Shown piece after piece: positions 1-10,730 of a stretch of DNA of 64,000 bases (positions are counted from its first letter, which is position 1; each line of letters opens with the position of its first letter). This DNA comes from Progne subis subis (lineage: Eukaryota; Chordata; Aves; Passeriformes; Hirundinidae), in assembly GCA_022316685.1 (NCBI GenBank), contig JAKJHU010000082.1, positions 2,418,001 to 2,482,000 on the forward strand, in the 5' to 3' direction. The position numbers and the translations under genes are program-made. The notes under the pieces were generated by a model that did not search any database, had not been told where the DNA came from, and saw only the letters and a program-made list of their open reading frames with translations.

Positions 1-339
1 TGAGCCGCCACAGCTGTGCAACACAGCACACACTGGCAATCGCCTGCTGCTGAGAGAGCCACAGCCAAGTATGGGAACATCAGCAGGTTGGGAGTGGGAT
101 GGTAGGAAGGGAATCCACCTAGCCCAGTCTGTGCCCTGTTCTATCTTTCAGTCTGGGCTTTCTGAGAGAAACAGGCTGCTAGGCTCAGTTCTTTTATTCT
201 CTGTATGCCTCAGACAAATTCAACCTTGCAAGCTGATTGTATCCACCTTGCCTTCTGGCTTTGCAACCCCTCTGAGCAGAAATGTCCTGTGAGAATGTTG
301 TCTTTTATAAATTCTTCTGTCTTGACATTCTCATTTCAG

Positions 340-457
340 ACAAGAGTATCGCCCATGGACTGGAGCAAAACCATCCAAGCCTATAAAGTCAAAGCAAGGC
401 TTCATTATCCCAGAAGATCATTTTGTTCAAGAGACAAGCTACAAGGCAGACTTTAAG
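340..457 (+). CDS. MAP6D1: MAP6D1 penultimate coding exon (partial gene)
   Basis: MAP6D1 (SL21) is a small palmitoylated relative of MAP6/STOP that binds and stabilises microtubules near the Golgi and membranes. The exon opens after a pyrimidine-rich acceptor ending TTTCAG and closes at AAG|GTAATT in phase 0. It reads QEYRPWTGAKPSKPIKSKQ followed by a stretch ending SYKADFK. The QE(F/Y)..WTG.KPS core is the microtubule-binding and calmodulin-binding module shared by MAP6 and MAP6D1. The first base completes a codon begun in an upstream exon outside the window. The part after the module looks more like MAP6 than like human MAP6D1. The identity rests mainly on this exon together with the unmistakable last exon at 3162. 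Confidence 0.85.
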
Positions 458-3161
458 GTAATTAGCAGTTTTTAAAAATACCAAAGTCAATGTGAATAAT
501 ACCCAAAATACCCATCAGGAACTGCTCATATCTGATCGCTGTGGTGCATGTGGGATAAAGCCAATCCTTGTTGACATCTGTTTTGTCACTGCCCATTAAG
601 TAATGTGGCCATTACTTTGCCTTCAGAAAGGCAGGCTAGACAATGTCACACTGTAACTGATCAATATTCAACACAGGACAAAGATTTTAAACTGCATGAC
701 AGAAAGTTCAAGATTTACAATTCCCTCAGTTGGATACCTTATGTACAAGCTGTGTGACATCACCTCTGTGTGTAAGGTGCCATTAACACCTTCTGCACTA
801 ACTTGGAGCAGTCAGTGTGGACTAGCACTAGGGCTGCAGGCTGAGATTCAGTCTCTGGGCACAGGTGTTGCCTGGGAATCTTTGCAGATCACTGCCTAAG
901 GAACAGCACCTGCCCAGACAGCACAAAACTCCCCCTTGCTGCTGTGGGCAGAAGCTATGTGTACCCCCACTATGAATGCCAAGGAGGACATAGCTGTGAT
1001 GAACAGACAAGCTGCACAGCTCTGAGACTTTCTTGGGATTTTCCTATGAGTTTCTACATTTTCTTCTGTGAGTTTCTCTATACCAGCAAAGATAATTTTC
1101 TTGTTGTGAAATACATGTGCTATTGAAAATCCCATGAGGAAAACATTCTGTGCTCAGTATTTTCCCTGACAGGGCCCCCCACACTCCCCATCCCCGAAGC
1201 AAGGAAAGTGCACACTGCCAAGGCTCTGTTTTAGCTGCCTTTTGCATTAGACCACCAAAGAGGACAGCACCTCCCAGCCAACCACAGGAGCTGCTCACAG
1301 GCTGCACTGAATGACTCAGAACGCAGAGCCAGGGCCGGGGCTGAACTCTCCAGCCGCAGAGTGCTGTGCCAGTAGAGGCAACAGCAGCTACTCCAGGGCC
1401 ACATGTGAAAAGTAAATCTTTGCCTTGGAGGAGACAAGGAAGAAGTGTTTAATCAGCAGACAGTCAAGTGCCTCCTCCGCAGAGGACTGCTGGCACGGTG
1501 CTGCAACAAGGCTCAGGATGGGTATAGCCAGCTCTGCTGAAAGTGGGACAGTGACCTCAGGCAAAACAGAAATTTGCAAACCTCACCAAAACTTCCTCCT
1601 TGCTCTGAATAGTCTGGGCTGTTTACTGAGGTGCAGTGATGAGGATAGACCTTGCATTTAACCCTTAAACCTTGTATTTGACCCTTGTTAATTTAATTTT
1701 GCATTTTGACCCTAGGGAGTCAAAATGCAGTGTTTTCCAATTTGTCAAATAGGATGCAAAGAAGGAGGTCCTAGATAAACCCCTGAAGGTCCTTATCCCA
1801 CTTCTTGAGGAAGGGAAAGAGGAGACTAGAATCCTAGACACAAACGCAGGCTACCAAGGACACTGCACTCTGAACTGTGCAAGCAAAGGTCCCACGTCCT
1901 GGATCCCCAGGGCACCATCACAGTCTCTCTAAAAGACAGCATGGCAAAGGCGTAGTCAGGAATGAAGACAGTGCCAAGGAGCCACCAGTCCAAAGAGAAG
2001 TCAGATTCTCCCTGGTTCACACCTGGCCATTAGGACTTTCCCTCTTACCTGAAGCCCCTGGCTTTGCCAGACGTGTGGGAATCAGGTTTATGGTATGTCC
2101 TGACAGCCTCCAAGTAGGACTCAGGCTGCTGGTTCTCCCCAGCCACTGAGCTGTGCACATGCTGTTTGTGACATCTCACTTGTTCCTTAGTGTGTCAGAT
2201 GCATCCCCAGAGGAATGGAAACATCAGTGAATGATGAAACAACATCAACCAGAGATCAATAGCTTTCCCTGTTCCCCTATATTCTTTGCCTTTCTCTGCT
2301 TGGATGGTGCCATCAGCATACCCAGCGGAGCTTTCGACCCTTCCATGCTTTATGGCCAGATTCACCCCAAGTCCTGGGCTGGATGCACATCTACAGCCAG
2401 TCCTATATAAAACACTTTGAGTTTTCAGCATTAGGGATGACAGAAGCATCCAGGTGTCCTTCATGCTTCAGTACAATTACAGGGGCTACATATTGCATGA
2501 AATTCTGATTCCACAGACATCAGAGCAAGCTACCATTATCATCTCTGCCTTTTCTCCAGGCGTGAGAAGTTTACATCCTTATCCAAGTTCTTGCAGTTTA
2601 ACAGCCTGACATGTCCTGTAACCAGTTTTTTTCTTTTGGGTCATCCAGGTCTGCACTTCTGTTCACAGCAGACATAGACTGTGGCCCCTAAAAGCATTAC
2701 AATGGAACATTTTGGTGGAGCTTGGATGGCATTCCCCAGAAGCTTAAGGACCAGACACACACCACTGTAATTCCTCTTACTTAAATCCAGCACCCATCCA
2801 GCAGTGAATTTGTTGTGATGCTCATAGAGTGTTTGCCGGCAGGGCTCTGTGAAGGGGCAGCTCTTCATCTTGCAGAGACTGGCTCCAGCCAAGGCCTGCC
2901 CACTCATGGGTATCCCCACACACCACACCTCAAGGTCCAAGGACTGGGTAACAACCAAGCCCCTCCTCGCTGGCCCAGCATCACACCTGCCCTTGGATCA
3001 CCTGTACAGCAATCTCAGTGATGTCCAGCCACGGGCTAACACCGCGGTAGTGGTTGCAGGGAGAGCAGATAGATCCTCACAACCTCCCCAGACCTTCAAA
3101 CTCTCTAGACAGTTGTATCCTGTGTCACACTAATGCTTTTCTCCCTTCCTCACCCCACTAG
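458..3161 (+). other. MAP6D1: MAP6D1 last intron
   Basis: This 2.7-kb intron is bounded by GTAATT at the donor and a pyrimidine-rich tract ending CCACTAG at the acceptor, and it separates two phase-0 exon ends. I see no recognisable gene or transposon in it. The only structured element noted is a perfect 10-bp inverted repeat at 1701-1728. Bases 1-339 upstream of the first visible exon are also intron, with nothing recognised. Confidence 0.75.
1701..1728. repeat. Short perfect inverted repeat
   Basis: The arms GCATTTTGAC (1701-1710) and GTCAAAATGC (1719-1728) are perfect reverse complements around an 8-base spacer, CCTAGGGA. It lies inside the last MAP6D1 intron. It could form a hairpin in DNA or RNA; no function is implied. 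Confidence 0.7.
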
Positions 3162-3239
3162 ATCCCAGAGGTGAAGACCAGGTTCTCTCCCAACCCTTCC
3201 GCTGTTTTCCAGGCGCCATCGCGGATCCTCAACGTGTGA
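3162..3239 (+). CDS. MAP6D1: MAP6D1 last coding exon, C-terminus
   Basis: This terminal exon encodes 25 residues and a TGA stop. It begins IPEVKTRFSPNP and ends FQAPSRILNV. Human MAP6D1 ends, as I recall it, with PEVRKKFTPNPSAIFQ and then RILNV, so this is the same conserved tail. The exon starts in phase 0 after CCCCACTAG and joins the exon ending at 457 without a frame problem. Its convergent position relative to YEATS2 matches human gene order. Confidence is high because the C-terminal motif, splice site and synteny agree. Confidence 0.93.
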   Translation: MPEVKTRFSPNPSAVFQAPSRILNV

Positions 3240-5290
3240 ACCTGGACCCTCCTCACACCCAGGCAGCTTAAAACGCGGAGTTTCTGTTAGGATGTATCAC
3301 TATGCAATTTTCATGAGGAATGTTAAGATCAAAGAACTGGTGTTATCAAAAGCAGCTCCAGTGATTAATGATAGGCACACACACTTTCTGTTAACACAAC
3401 AAACTGCAAAGCGCTTGGTTCAGAACTGGCAAAACAAGCTGCGAGGCGTGACCTAGTTTTTCACAGGAGCAGGTTCATTACTATGCCAGCTGGCGTCACA
3501 TTAGGAGATTGACTTTGGGCAGCAAAGGCAGGACTGCAGGCAACATCCCTACTCAGAAATACACAGGGTAGGAGGGGAAACATTTGCAAGCAGGATGGAT
3601 AATTAAAACCCAAACCAGTTTTATTTAGCAACATCCTCTAAGTAGGCCACTGAAAGACAGGGAGTAGTAGTCTGGCTGACTTCTGAGCTTCGGGAGGGGT
3701 TTTGGGAGTAGGACCTCAAATGGCATCACCAGAAAGCACAGCTTCAAAGGGCCTGGTCTGAACTTCCAGAGTTGTTTTAGAAGCTGGAGGAAGCCAATGT
3801 CATTGAACTGAACTTTGATATAAATCCAGCACATGCAGCATCTCAGGCCTTTAAGGCTGGGAAGCTGGATATTTCCAGAATTGGAGAGCTGATGCAGGAA
3901 CAAGAGAGGACTGAACTCCAGGAGACAGCCCTGACAGCAGTTAACCAGATGGGTTTGGAGAAGAGTGCATGGATACAGCCAGGCACCCACCATACTCCTC
4001 CAGAGGATCTAAGATACCTACGTAATTTGTATAGCTGTTAGGGTGACTGTAAATATTGTACATGGATTTTACCTAAAGCAATTTGTGATCCTTTAATGAA
4101 AAGGATATGCTTATACTTTTAATAAATGTTAACTCTTTGCATATGCAAGGTGGAAAATATTGCCTTGAAATTCCTAAATTATCGCCTGTATATTGGTAAT
4201 GCTAATGCTAGGAACAACCACAAGCGAATGTTACTTAGAAATTCTTCTTAAAGAAAACTGTAATGTAGAATGTAAGCCGTCTGTCATTTTTAAGATAGGC
4301 TGTTTCAAGTGTCATTGTTCTGAAGCTGATTTTTTTAGACTGCTGCGTATTTAACTTTTGCTGAGGTACATGTGTTTTAAGAAACCATTTTTTTAGCCTT
4401 TGTTCATCGAGACTTTACAATTTCTATTTCGATAACTTATGCAATATAATTAGTCTACTGCTTATTTAATGGATTTACTAATTATTTTGGAAAGACAAAT
4501 TGAAAACTTTTACTTTGTGTTTGCAATAATGTGTGTTGTCCAGAACAGAGAGAAACTATCCTCAGACTTGAACAGTGATCAGATATTCATTCATCTGTAA
4601 TGAAATAGACTTTCAACACAGGAGGATTTTTTCTTAACCTTCTTACTCGCTGAAGTCTAAGGCAAATTTAATGAACTTTAGGGGTTCTGCAAACACATAT
4701 GCATTGCTGGTAATTCCCATAAGAACAATTTTTGAGCTGTTGGCATGTGAATTGTACTTGCAATACATGCAGACAGCATCTTCTCACTGCATTATGTGAG
4801 AATTTAATGGTGCCATCCGTGTTCACTATAGTGGGGCCGAACACAACCACCAGAATAGGGAACACCTGCAGTAAAGCTGCATTTGGCTGGGACGAGGGAT
4901 GGCTCTTCCCACATTCATCCTTGGAGAAACCTGCAGTAATCCCAGTGCTTGCCAAAATAACTTTTCAGGAAATTCACTTTTCAGGAAATTAATTTGAAGC
5001 ATTCAAACTGTGCTAAAAGTTTTGCATGTTAGATGTTTCTAAGAATTCAATCTGCTTGTTTAATCTCTTTATAATGTTTTTAACAGTTTTGTTCAAACAA
5101 TTTAAGTTCATTTCAATCCTGGACTTTATTAACAGCAAGGAAAAAATAAAGTAAAAGGGAAATTGTCTATTATATCTTCTTAATTGACTGTATTTCTTAA
5201 AATTACCCATGTTTAAACAAATTGGTACTATAATAAGCTTGTATTTTATCAAATGGACTGGATTTAATTTAATAAATTAAAATGTATTTT
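3240..5290 (+). other. MAP6D1: MAP6D1 3' UTR and poly(A) signal candidates
   Basis: Immediately after the stop codon comes non-coding DNA that turns clearly AT-rich from about 4000. Plus-strand AATAAA hexamers at 4121-4126 and 5271-5276 are candidate poly(A) signals, giving 3' UTRs of about 0.9 or 2.05 kb. A tandem direct repeat of CTTTTCAGGAAATT sits near 4960-4990. No coding potential is convincing. Which signal is used cannot be told from sequence. Confidence 0.55.
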
Positions 5291-6814
5291 GGCTATTGGC
5301 TCTCTCCCATTTTCTTTGTTGTTGCAAAATACTTCTCTCAGGTATTCAACCTTGCAGTACAGTTTGTCACAGCATGACAGCAGGGCACACTGGACACCAA
5401 GCAAGGCATCGGGGATGCATTCAGAGCCATCAGCAGTCAATTCCTCACTCCTGGCACAGCCCCCAGCAAGGACAGCTTGAAGGCACACTCAGCTGTGGCC
5501 CAGCTGCATTCCCTCTGAAATGCACAGAGGTGATCCGCTTTGATGTAGATGCCATGCTTTGAAGACCCCTTTCTGCAGTACCTACACTGTGCCCTGTTAA
5601 ATTTCACCTCAGTTTCACTCTGCCATCTCACATAAATCACAGGAAAAGGTGAGAGCGTTGAATGTTAAAAGAGAGCATTGCTTTACAGTTATTCCCAAGA
5701 ACATTTCAGTCAGAAAAAGTGCTGAAGATACAACCAGCTTCCCTAGACACTGCAATAGCTCTTTTAGCTATGCCTCAGAAGACTTCCAGGAGAAAGCCAA
5801 AGGCTCACAAGCTGCTGCTCAATGTACATGAGCAACGAACAAAAAGGAAAAGTGAGCAGGTACTTACCACTGTAAGGTCCAGGGTGATGCCACTGCCTGT
5901 CAATGCCTGCAATTTACCTGATTTTGTATGAAAAACGCCTTCCTCAGCCAAATTGAAAGGTACCACATCAAGTTCCTTGGAAGGAGTCAAATCTGTGTGA
6001 GTTTTGGAAGCTCCAGGGAGTCGTGATGCCAGGATTGCTTTCAGCACTGCTCTCTCACTAGTATTTGTCTTCCCAATTGCTCTGGGCCCATGTCCAAGTC
6101 CCTCAAGGATTTTCGACTGTGAATCACACTGCAAGTAAGGGTTATTTGACACATAAAGGAATGTCCCTTAAAAAGGAAGGGTTTACACCTGTAACTTTAG
6201 AATTTGCTATCTCTAGGGCGACACTGAACCTGCTTGTTTTGTTTAATCCTGCTGACACCTGGCCTGTTGGGATGCTGGAGTTTTGTGTCAGGGAGTGGTG
6301 AATACCTGCACTGCCACACGCTCAGTGTAAGCTTTGGTGTGGGAAATACACCATTGCTCAGTGGAGTTTTTGTTGTGACCCTGCAAAATTCGTAAGCAGC
6401 ACATTACTGATTTGCTTGCTTTCATAAACGGCACATTTCCCTCTGCATTACACTAATTTCTTTGAGAGGGAACAATCAGATATAAACCTATCACCTCTAT
6501 CTTACACCCATTTCCTGTACCTTGGCCACTGCGGTAATGTCTGATCCTAAGGACCAACCTGGTCTGCCGCAAATGGGTTGCTGGTGCCACGCAGCCCAGA
6601 AAGGCTGTGTTAACTTCCAGGGCAGGAGGCACTTCGGTAGCATTTAGCACCAACACGGAGTTCTGCAGCATTTCCAAAAACAAGGGCGCGTAAGTCTGTT
6701 CTGACACCCGCGGCTCCTCCCCACAGGGCGGGGAGAACACAGAAATTCGGTTACTTCGCTGTTTCGGCTCCGATCTGTGGCAAGTGCCCGGTGCCCAGCG
6801 CTGGCAGGGGGTGG
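5291..6814. other. Intergenic interval between convergent MAP6D1 and YEATS2
   Basis: This stretch lies between the last plus-strand MAP6D1 poly(A) signal and the minisatellite. It becomes GC-rich with scattered CpGs from about 6690. It holds no transposon I recognise. A minus-strand exon candidate at 5868-6128 is listed separately. Confidence 0.5.
5868..6128 (-). CDS. Weakly supported minus-strand exon candidate, unknown product
   Basis: On the minus strand a candidate acceptor (CCTTACTTGCAG) is followed by 261 bases with no stop, ending at ACAGTG|GTAAGT, a near-consensus donor. The length is exactly 87 codons, so both ends are phase 0. I do not recognise the peptide; it contains SKILEGLGHGPRAIGK and LTPSKELDVVPFNLAE. 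A possible terminal exon follows from a CATTTCAG acceptor near 5524 to a TGA at about 5437, and an open stretch near 6530-6700 could lie upstream. None of this matches a gene known to me between MAP6D1 and YEATS2 in other vertebrates. A chance open frame flanked by decoy splice sites is quite possible. Confidence 0.2.
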
Positions 6815-7760
6815 TGGGGCCTCTGAGGGGAGGGAGCTGGGGGGGGATCTCTGTGAGGGGGGTCTCTGAGAGGGGGGAGCTGTGGGGAGGTCTCTGTGAC
6901 GGGGTCTTTGAGGGGAATCTCTGGGGGAAGGTCTCTGAGAGGAGGGAGCTGTAGGGAAATCTCTGAGGGGAGGTCTCCAAAGGGAGGTCTCTGGGGGAAA
7001 TCACTGGGGGGCAGTCCCTGTGAGGGGGTCTCTGAGGGGAGGGAGCTGTGGGGAGGTCTCTGTGAGGGGGTCTCTGAGGGGGTAGAGCTGTGGGGAGGTC
7101 TCTGTGGGGATGTCTCTGAGGGGGGAGAGCTGTGGGGAGGTCTCTGTGAGGGGGTCTCTGAGGGGGGAGAGCTGTGGGGAGGTCTCTGTGGGGATGTCTC
7201 TGAGGGGGGAGGGCTGTGGGGAGGTCTCTGTGGGGATGTCTCTGAGGGGGGAGAGCTGTGGGGAGGTCTCTGTGGGGATGTCTCTGAGGAGGGAGCTGTG
7301 GGGAGGTCTCTGTGGGATGTCTCTGAGGGGGGAGGGCTGTGGGGAGGTCTCTGTGGGGATGTCTCTGAGGGGGGAGAGCTGTGGGGAGGTCTCTGTGGGG
7401 ATGTCTCTGAGGAGGGAGCTGTGGGGAGGTCTCTGTGGGGATGTCTCTGAGGAGGGAGCTGTGGGGAGGTCTCTGTGGGGATGTCTCTGAGGGGGGAGAG
7501 CTGTGGGGAGGTCTCTGTGGGGATGTCTCTGAGGAGGGAGCTGTGGGGAGGTCTCTGTGGGGATGTCTCTGAGGGGGGAGAGCTGTGGGGAGGTCTCTGT
7601 GGGGATGTCTCTGAGGGGGGAGAGCTGTGGGGAGGTCTCTGTGGGGATGTCTCTGAGGAGGGAGCTGTGGGGAGGTCTCTGTGGGGATGTCTCTGAGGAG
7701 GGAGCTGTGGGGAGGTCTCTGTGGGGATGTCTCTGAGGGGGTCTCCGTGAGGGGAGAGGC
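6815..7760. repeat. G-rich minisatellite, ~40-42 bp units
   Basis: About 18 imperfect copies share the core CTGTGGGGAGGTCTCTGT. The main unit is 42 bp; variants with a shortened G-run are 40 bp or less. Each unit is itself built of three related ~13-14 bp pieces around GTCTCTG. The left end (6815-7040) is degenerate and the centre is highly homogeneous, which suggests recent unequal exchange. Plus-strand G-runs of 4-6 recur about every 14 bases. The lack of stop codons in the unit opens long frames on both strands, a trivial consequence of 42 being a multiple of three. Confidence 0.95.
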
Positions 7761-8084
7761 TGCCCCGTGCCGGACACGTCTCGAGAGCGCCGAAGCCGGC
7801 GCAGGAGCCGCAGCCGGCCTGAGGGAGGGAGGGGCAGCAACTAACGGTGAAGGATTGAAGACATCAGTCTAGGAAGGGAAAGAAGTCGGGGGCAAATATT
7901 TAGGGGGGTTTTTTTCCATCTTTTTGGGGAGAGGGGGATTGGCAGGATTTTTGTCTTTACCTCTCACCCTCCAGCTTCTATTTGGCAATAAGTACAACTA
8001 ATTTCCCCCAAGTACACGCTGTCCCTGATTTTACCCACTGATTTTGTTGATCTGCCCAGGGCAGTAATAGCATCCCCATGTGGG
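7761..8084. other. GC-rich flank of the minisatellite
   Basis: From 7761 to about 7835 the sequence is CpG-dense (CGTCTCGAGAGCGCC and CCGGCGCAGG are visible), then composition falls to ordinary levels. With the GC-rich side at 6690-6800 it frames the minisatellite in a CpG-island-like block. It could mark an unannotated promoter, but I see no initiator or conserved exon to prove that. Confidence 0.4.
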
Positions 8085-8190
8085 GCAGCATTTAAAAGAC
8101 ACATAGATGTGGCACTTGTGGACATGGTTAACAGTGGGCTTGGCACTTGGTGACCTTAGAGGTGTTTTCCAAACTTAGTGATGCTGTGGT
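8085..8190 (+). mobile_element. CR1 LINE 3' end fragment
   Basis: The segment resembles the 3' UTR of avian CR1: a block like ATAGATGTGGCACTT, then GGACATGGTTAACAGTGGGC, then TTAGAGGTGTTTTCCAA. This is the familiar order near the CR1 terminus. The last repeat motif (ATTCTATGATTC in younger copies) is eroded. It is a short, diverged, 5'-truncated copy. Confidence 0.7.
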
Positions 8191-9261
8191 ACATTGTCCT
8201 GACCCACATGAGATGTTACTTTCTCTTGAGTTGTGAGAGTGGCTGGGTGGGTGTCTGGCAGCTGGCCAGCCTCAACCCACCTTCCTTTTCAAGTCTTCCA
8301 CACAAACCAATGACATGCTATTTAAGCAGCCTGCTCTGGAAGATGAAATATTGGAGGAGCTCAGCTCCTGGCTTCCCTTCGCCCAGCTTCCAAAACCAGC
8401 AACTTTTACAATTAACTAGAAAAGGGGGAAATTGTCTTTTCTTGCAGATCAATTCCTCAACTACTAATGCTTATCCAGAACTAACTATGACATTCTGAAT
8501 ACACAGAACACAAAAATATCTGTGGATCTGGAGAAACTTTGAGTGACAGTCAAGACAATCCTAGCACAGCTAATAAAAGAATTTATTGTAAACATACGTA
8601 TATTACACAATTATACAGTATAATACAGATAACATGAAGGATTTAAACACTCAGCATTACAAATAGGGGCAATATTCGTAAAGAGATCTTTAACTCTTCA
8701 GAAAGCCAGAGAAATACACTATAACATTTCAGCACACTGCTCCTGTAGCATTCCACAAACACCTGAAGGGATGTGTGAAATTCCACCACCTCTATCTTAT
8801 CTCCAAGCAATTCCCACAGGAACTTCTCACCAAGAAATTTTTCTCCCACCACTATTCAAAATGCAAAGAATTTGCTGCAACAACGTTTCCTACATCTGAA
8901 GAACTAAACAAATGTGTCATTTTCTATCTGCTTTTAACAGTTTATTTTTCTTCAGCAAACTTTATATACTAATAATATAGCATCTCCTAGGAGAATAACC
9001 TGTGGTTGCTCAGAAATGTAGCAATAGATCTCCAGGACAAGAGCCCCATTAAGAACGAGGGGTCTGTACGTGCCTGCTTGAGGGTCAGGACTTTTTCTGA
9101 AACTCCACTCCTCATGGAAAAGCAGGACACAGGCAAAGAAGCCACAATTTGCAAACAGATGCTCAAAGATGAGCTCCTGCACCCTCAAAAGCTGCTCTGG
9201 GTATTATTAGAATCCCAGAAACAAAGCCTGCAAGAGGCAGGGCCTGGAAATGCAATGTGAT

Positions 9262-9775
9262 TCTGTACACACAGAACAGGCTGAGTTGGATGGGACCCAC
9301 AAGGATCACAGAGTCCAACTCCTGGCCCTGCAGAGGTCATCCCAAGTCACACCACGTGTCTGAGAGCTTTGTCCAAATGCTGCTTGAACTCAGGTTTGGT
9401 GCTGTGCCCACTGCCCTGGGGAGCCTGTTCCAGTACCCAACCATCCCCTGGGTGAAGAATCTTTTCCTGATCTTCAACCTAAACCTCTTCTAACTCAGCT
9501 TCATTCCATTCCCTTGGGTCCGGTCATTGGTCACGGGTGAGGAGACTGGTACCTGCCCCTTGGGAGGATGCTCAAGACCACAATGAGGTCTCCCCTCAGT
9601 CTCCTCCTGGCTGAACAGACCAAGTGACCTCAACCGCTCTTCCTACAGCTTCCCCGCCAGATCCCTCCCCATCCTTGTGGCCCTCCTTTGGACACTCTCC
9701 AAAGCCTCATGACTTCTTTTATATTGTGGCACCCAAAACTGCCCACAGTACTCAAGGTCACTGCAGATCACAGCA
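9262..9775 (-). mobile_element. CR1 LINE fragment, minus orientation
   Basis: Read on the minus strand the element gives the CR1 reverse-transcriptase tail: SDLEYCGQFWVPQYKRSHE then ALESVQRRATRMGRDLAGKL. Its 3' UTR follows and ends near 9262 in a sequence like GTTGGACTCTGTGATCC. The match to the familiar CR1 string LEYCVQFWAPQYKRD...LERVQRRATKM is clear. The copy is 5'-truncated with frame damage. It sits in the YEATS2 3' flank in the same orientation as YEATS2. Confidence 0.9.
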
Positions 9776-10539
9776 CGACTGAGTTTGCCCAAAAGGCCAT
9801 TCCCACAGAACCTGAAGGCTGTCGTGATAGTGACTGGCATCTTGAAAATGCCCTTCTCTTCCATAAAGTGTTCAGGGATGCCTGAAAGCAGTACAGACCC
9901 CAAGTTCACTACAGCCTACAAAGTAGGGGGCCTGCAGTTCCCCAGCTACCTGGATCCCTCCCAACTTAACGCTGAGCTGAAACATAATCACTGCTGCTCA
10001 ACTCCATCACACTGACCTCTGCTGATAAAGTAATGTCAGGGCTAAGCTGTGCCCTTTCCTTTCACAGGCAATCCCGCACTCAGCTCACCCCGAACAAGCC
10101 AGGATTAGCTTTTGAATCCAGAGCATCTGTAACGTCCTTCCTAGGGGGCATTTAAGTCCTCCTCTGAATGCTGTTTGGATTTCATCCATTGGTCCCATTT
10201 CCTAGATTCAGGGGTCAGGTTCTGCCACTCTTATATTCAACAGAACTGCATCTCCCTGTTACCTGTGATGAACTGAGAGGCATTTTCCTGCAGACCTCAG
10301 TTTAATTTAAGGTGGAGAAGACAGGTGGCATCCCATCTGAGGTACACAGTGCTTTCTTCAGTTTAGCAACTGCATCAAAATCATTCTACTCTCCTTCCAA
10401 GTCTGAAACCTCTAACTGAAGCATTTCTCGCAGTTCCTGCACGCTACTGTAGTAACCATTGCCTGTCTTCCAGCCCCAAAAAAGCACCAAAAGATAACAT
10501 TCTGCTCCTACCCCAGGCCAAGAAAGATAACTGTAGTTT

Positions 10540-10730
10540 AATGTTTATAAAAGGCTTTGTATTGTCAAAGCACGGCACCAACAAGAGCGAGGCCTCAGTA
10601 CACCCCTGTGAGGTAGGTATCCTGCTCCCCATGCTCAGAGATGGGGAAACTGAGGCACAGAGTGATTAAATCAAAGGCCATGCAGCAGATCAGAGACCCA
10701 GCTGAGATCAGCGCACTGAAGGTTCTGGCT
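10540..10730 (+). mobile_element. MIR-like ancient SINE
   Basis: The core GATGGGGAAACTGAGGCACA, preceded by GTGAGGTAGGTATCCTGCTC and followed by a degenerate CATGCAGCAGATCAGAGACC, matches the diagnostic MIR layout (AGGTAGGTACTATTATCC, GGGAAACTGAGGC, then CACACAGC). It belongs to the amniote MIR/CORE-SINE group. Old MIRs are rare in bird genomes and often recognisable only when constrained. This one lies 1.3-1.5 kb beyond the YEATS2 stop codon. Confidence 0.75.

Noticed and set aside
7001..7840. 279-codon minus-strand Pro/Ser/Thr repeat frame
   Set aside because: It is a product of the 42-bp minisatellite, lacks an ATG at its start, and is broken by 40-bp repeat units in other frames.
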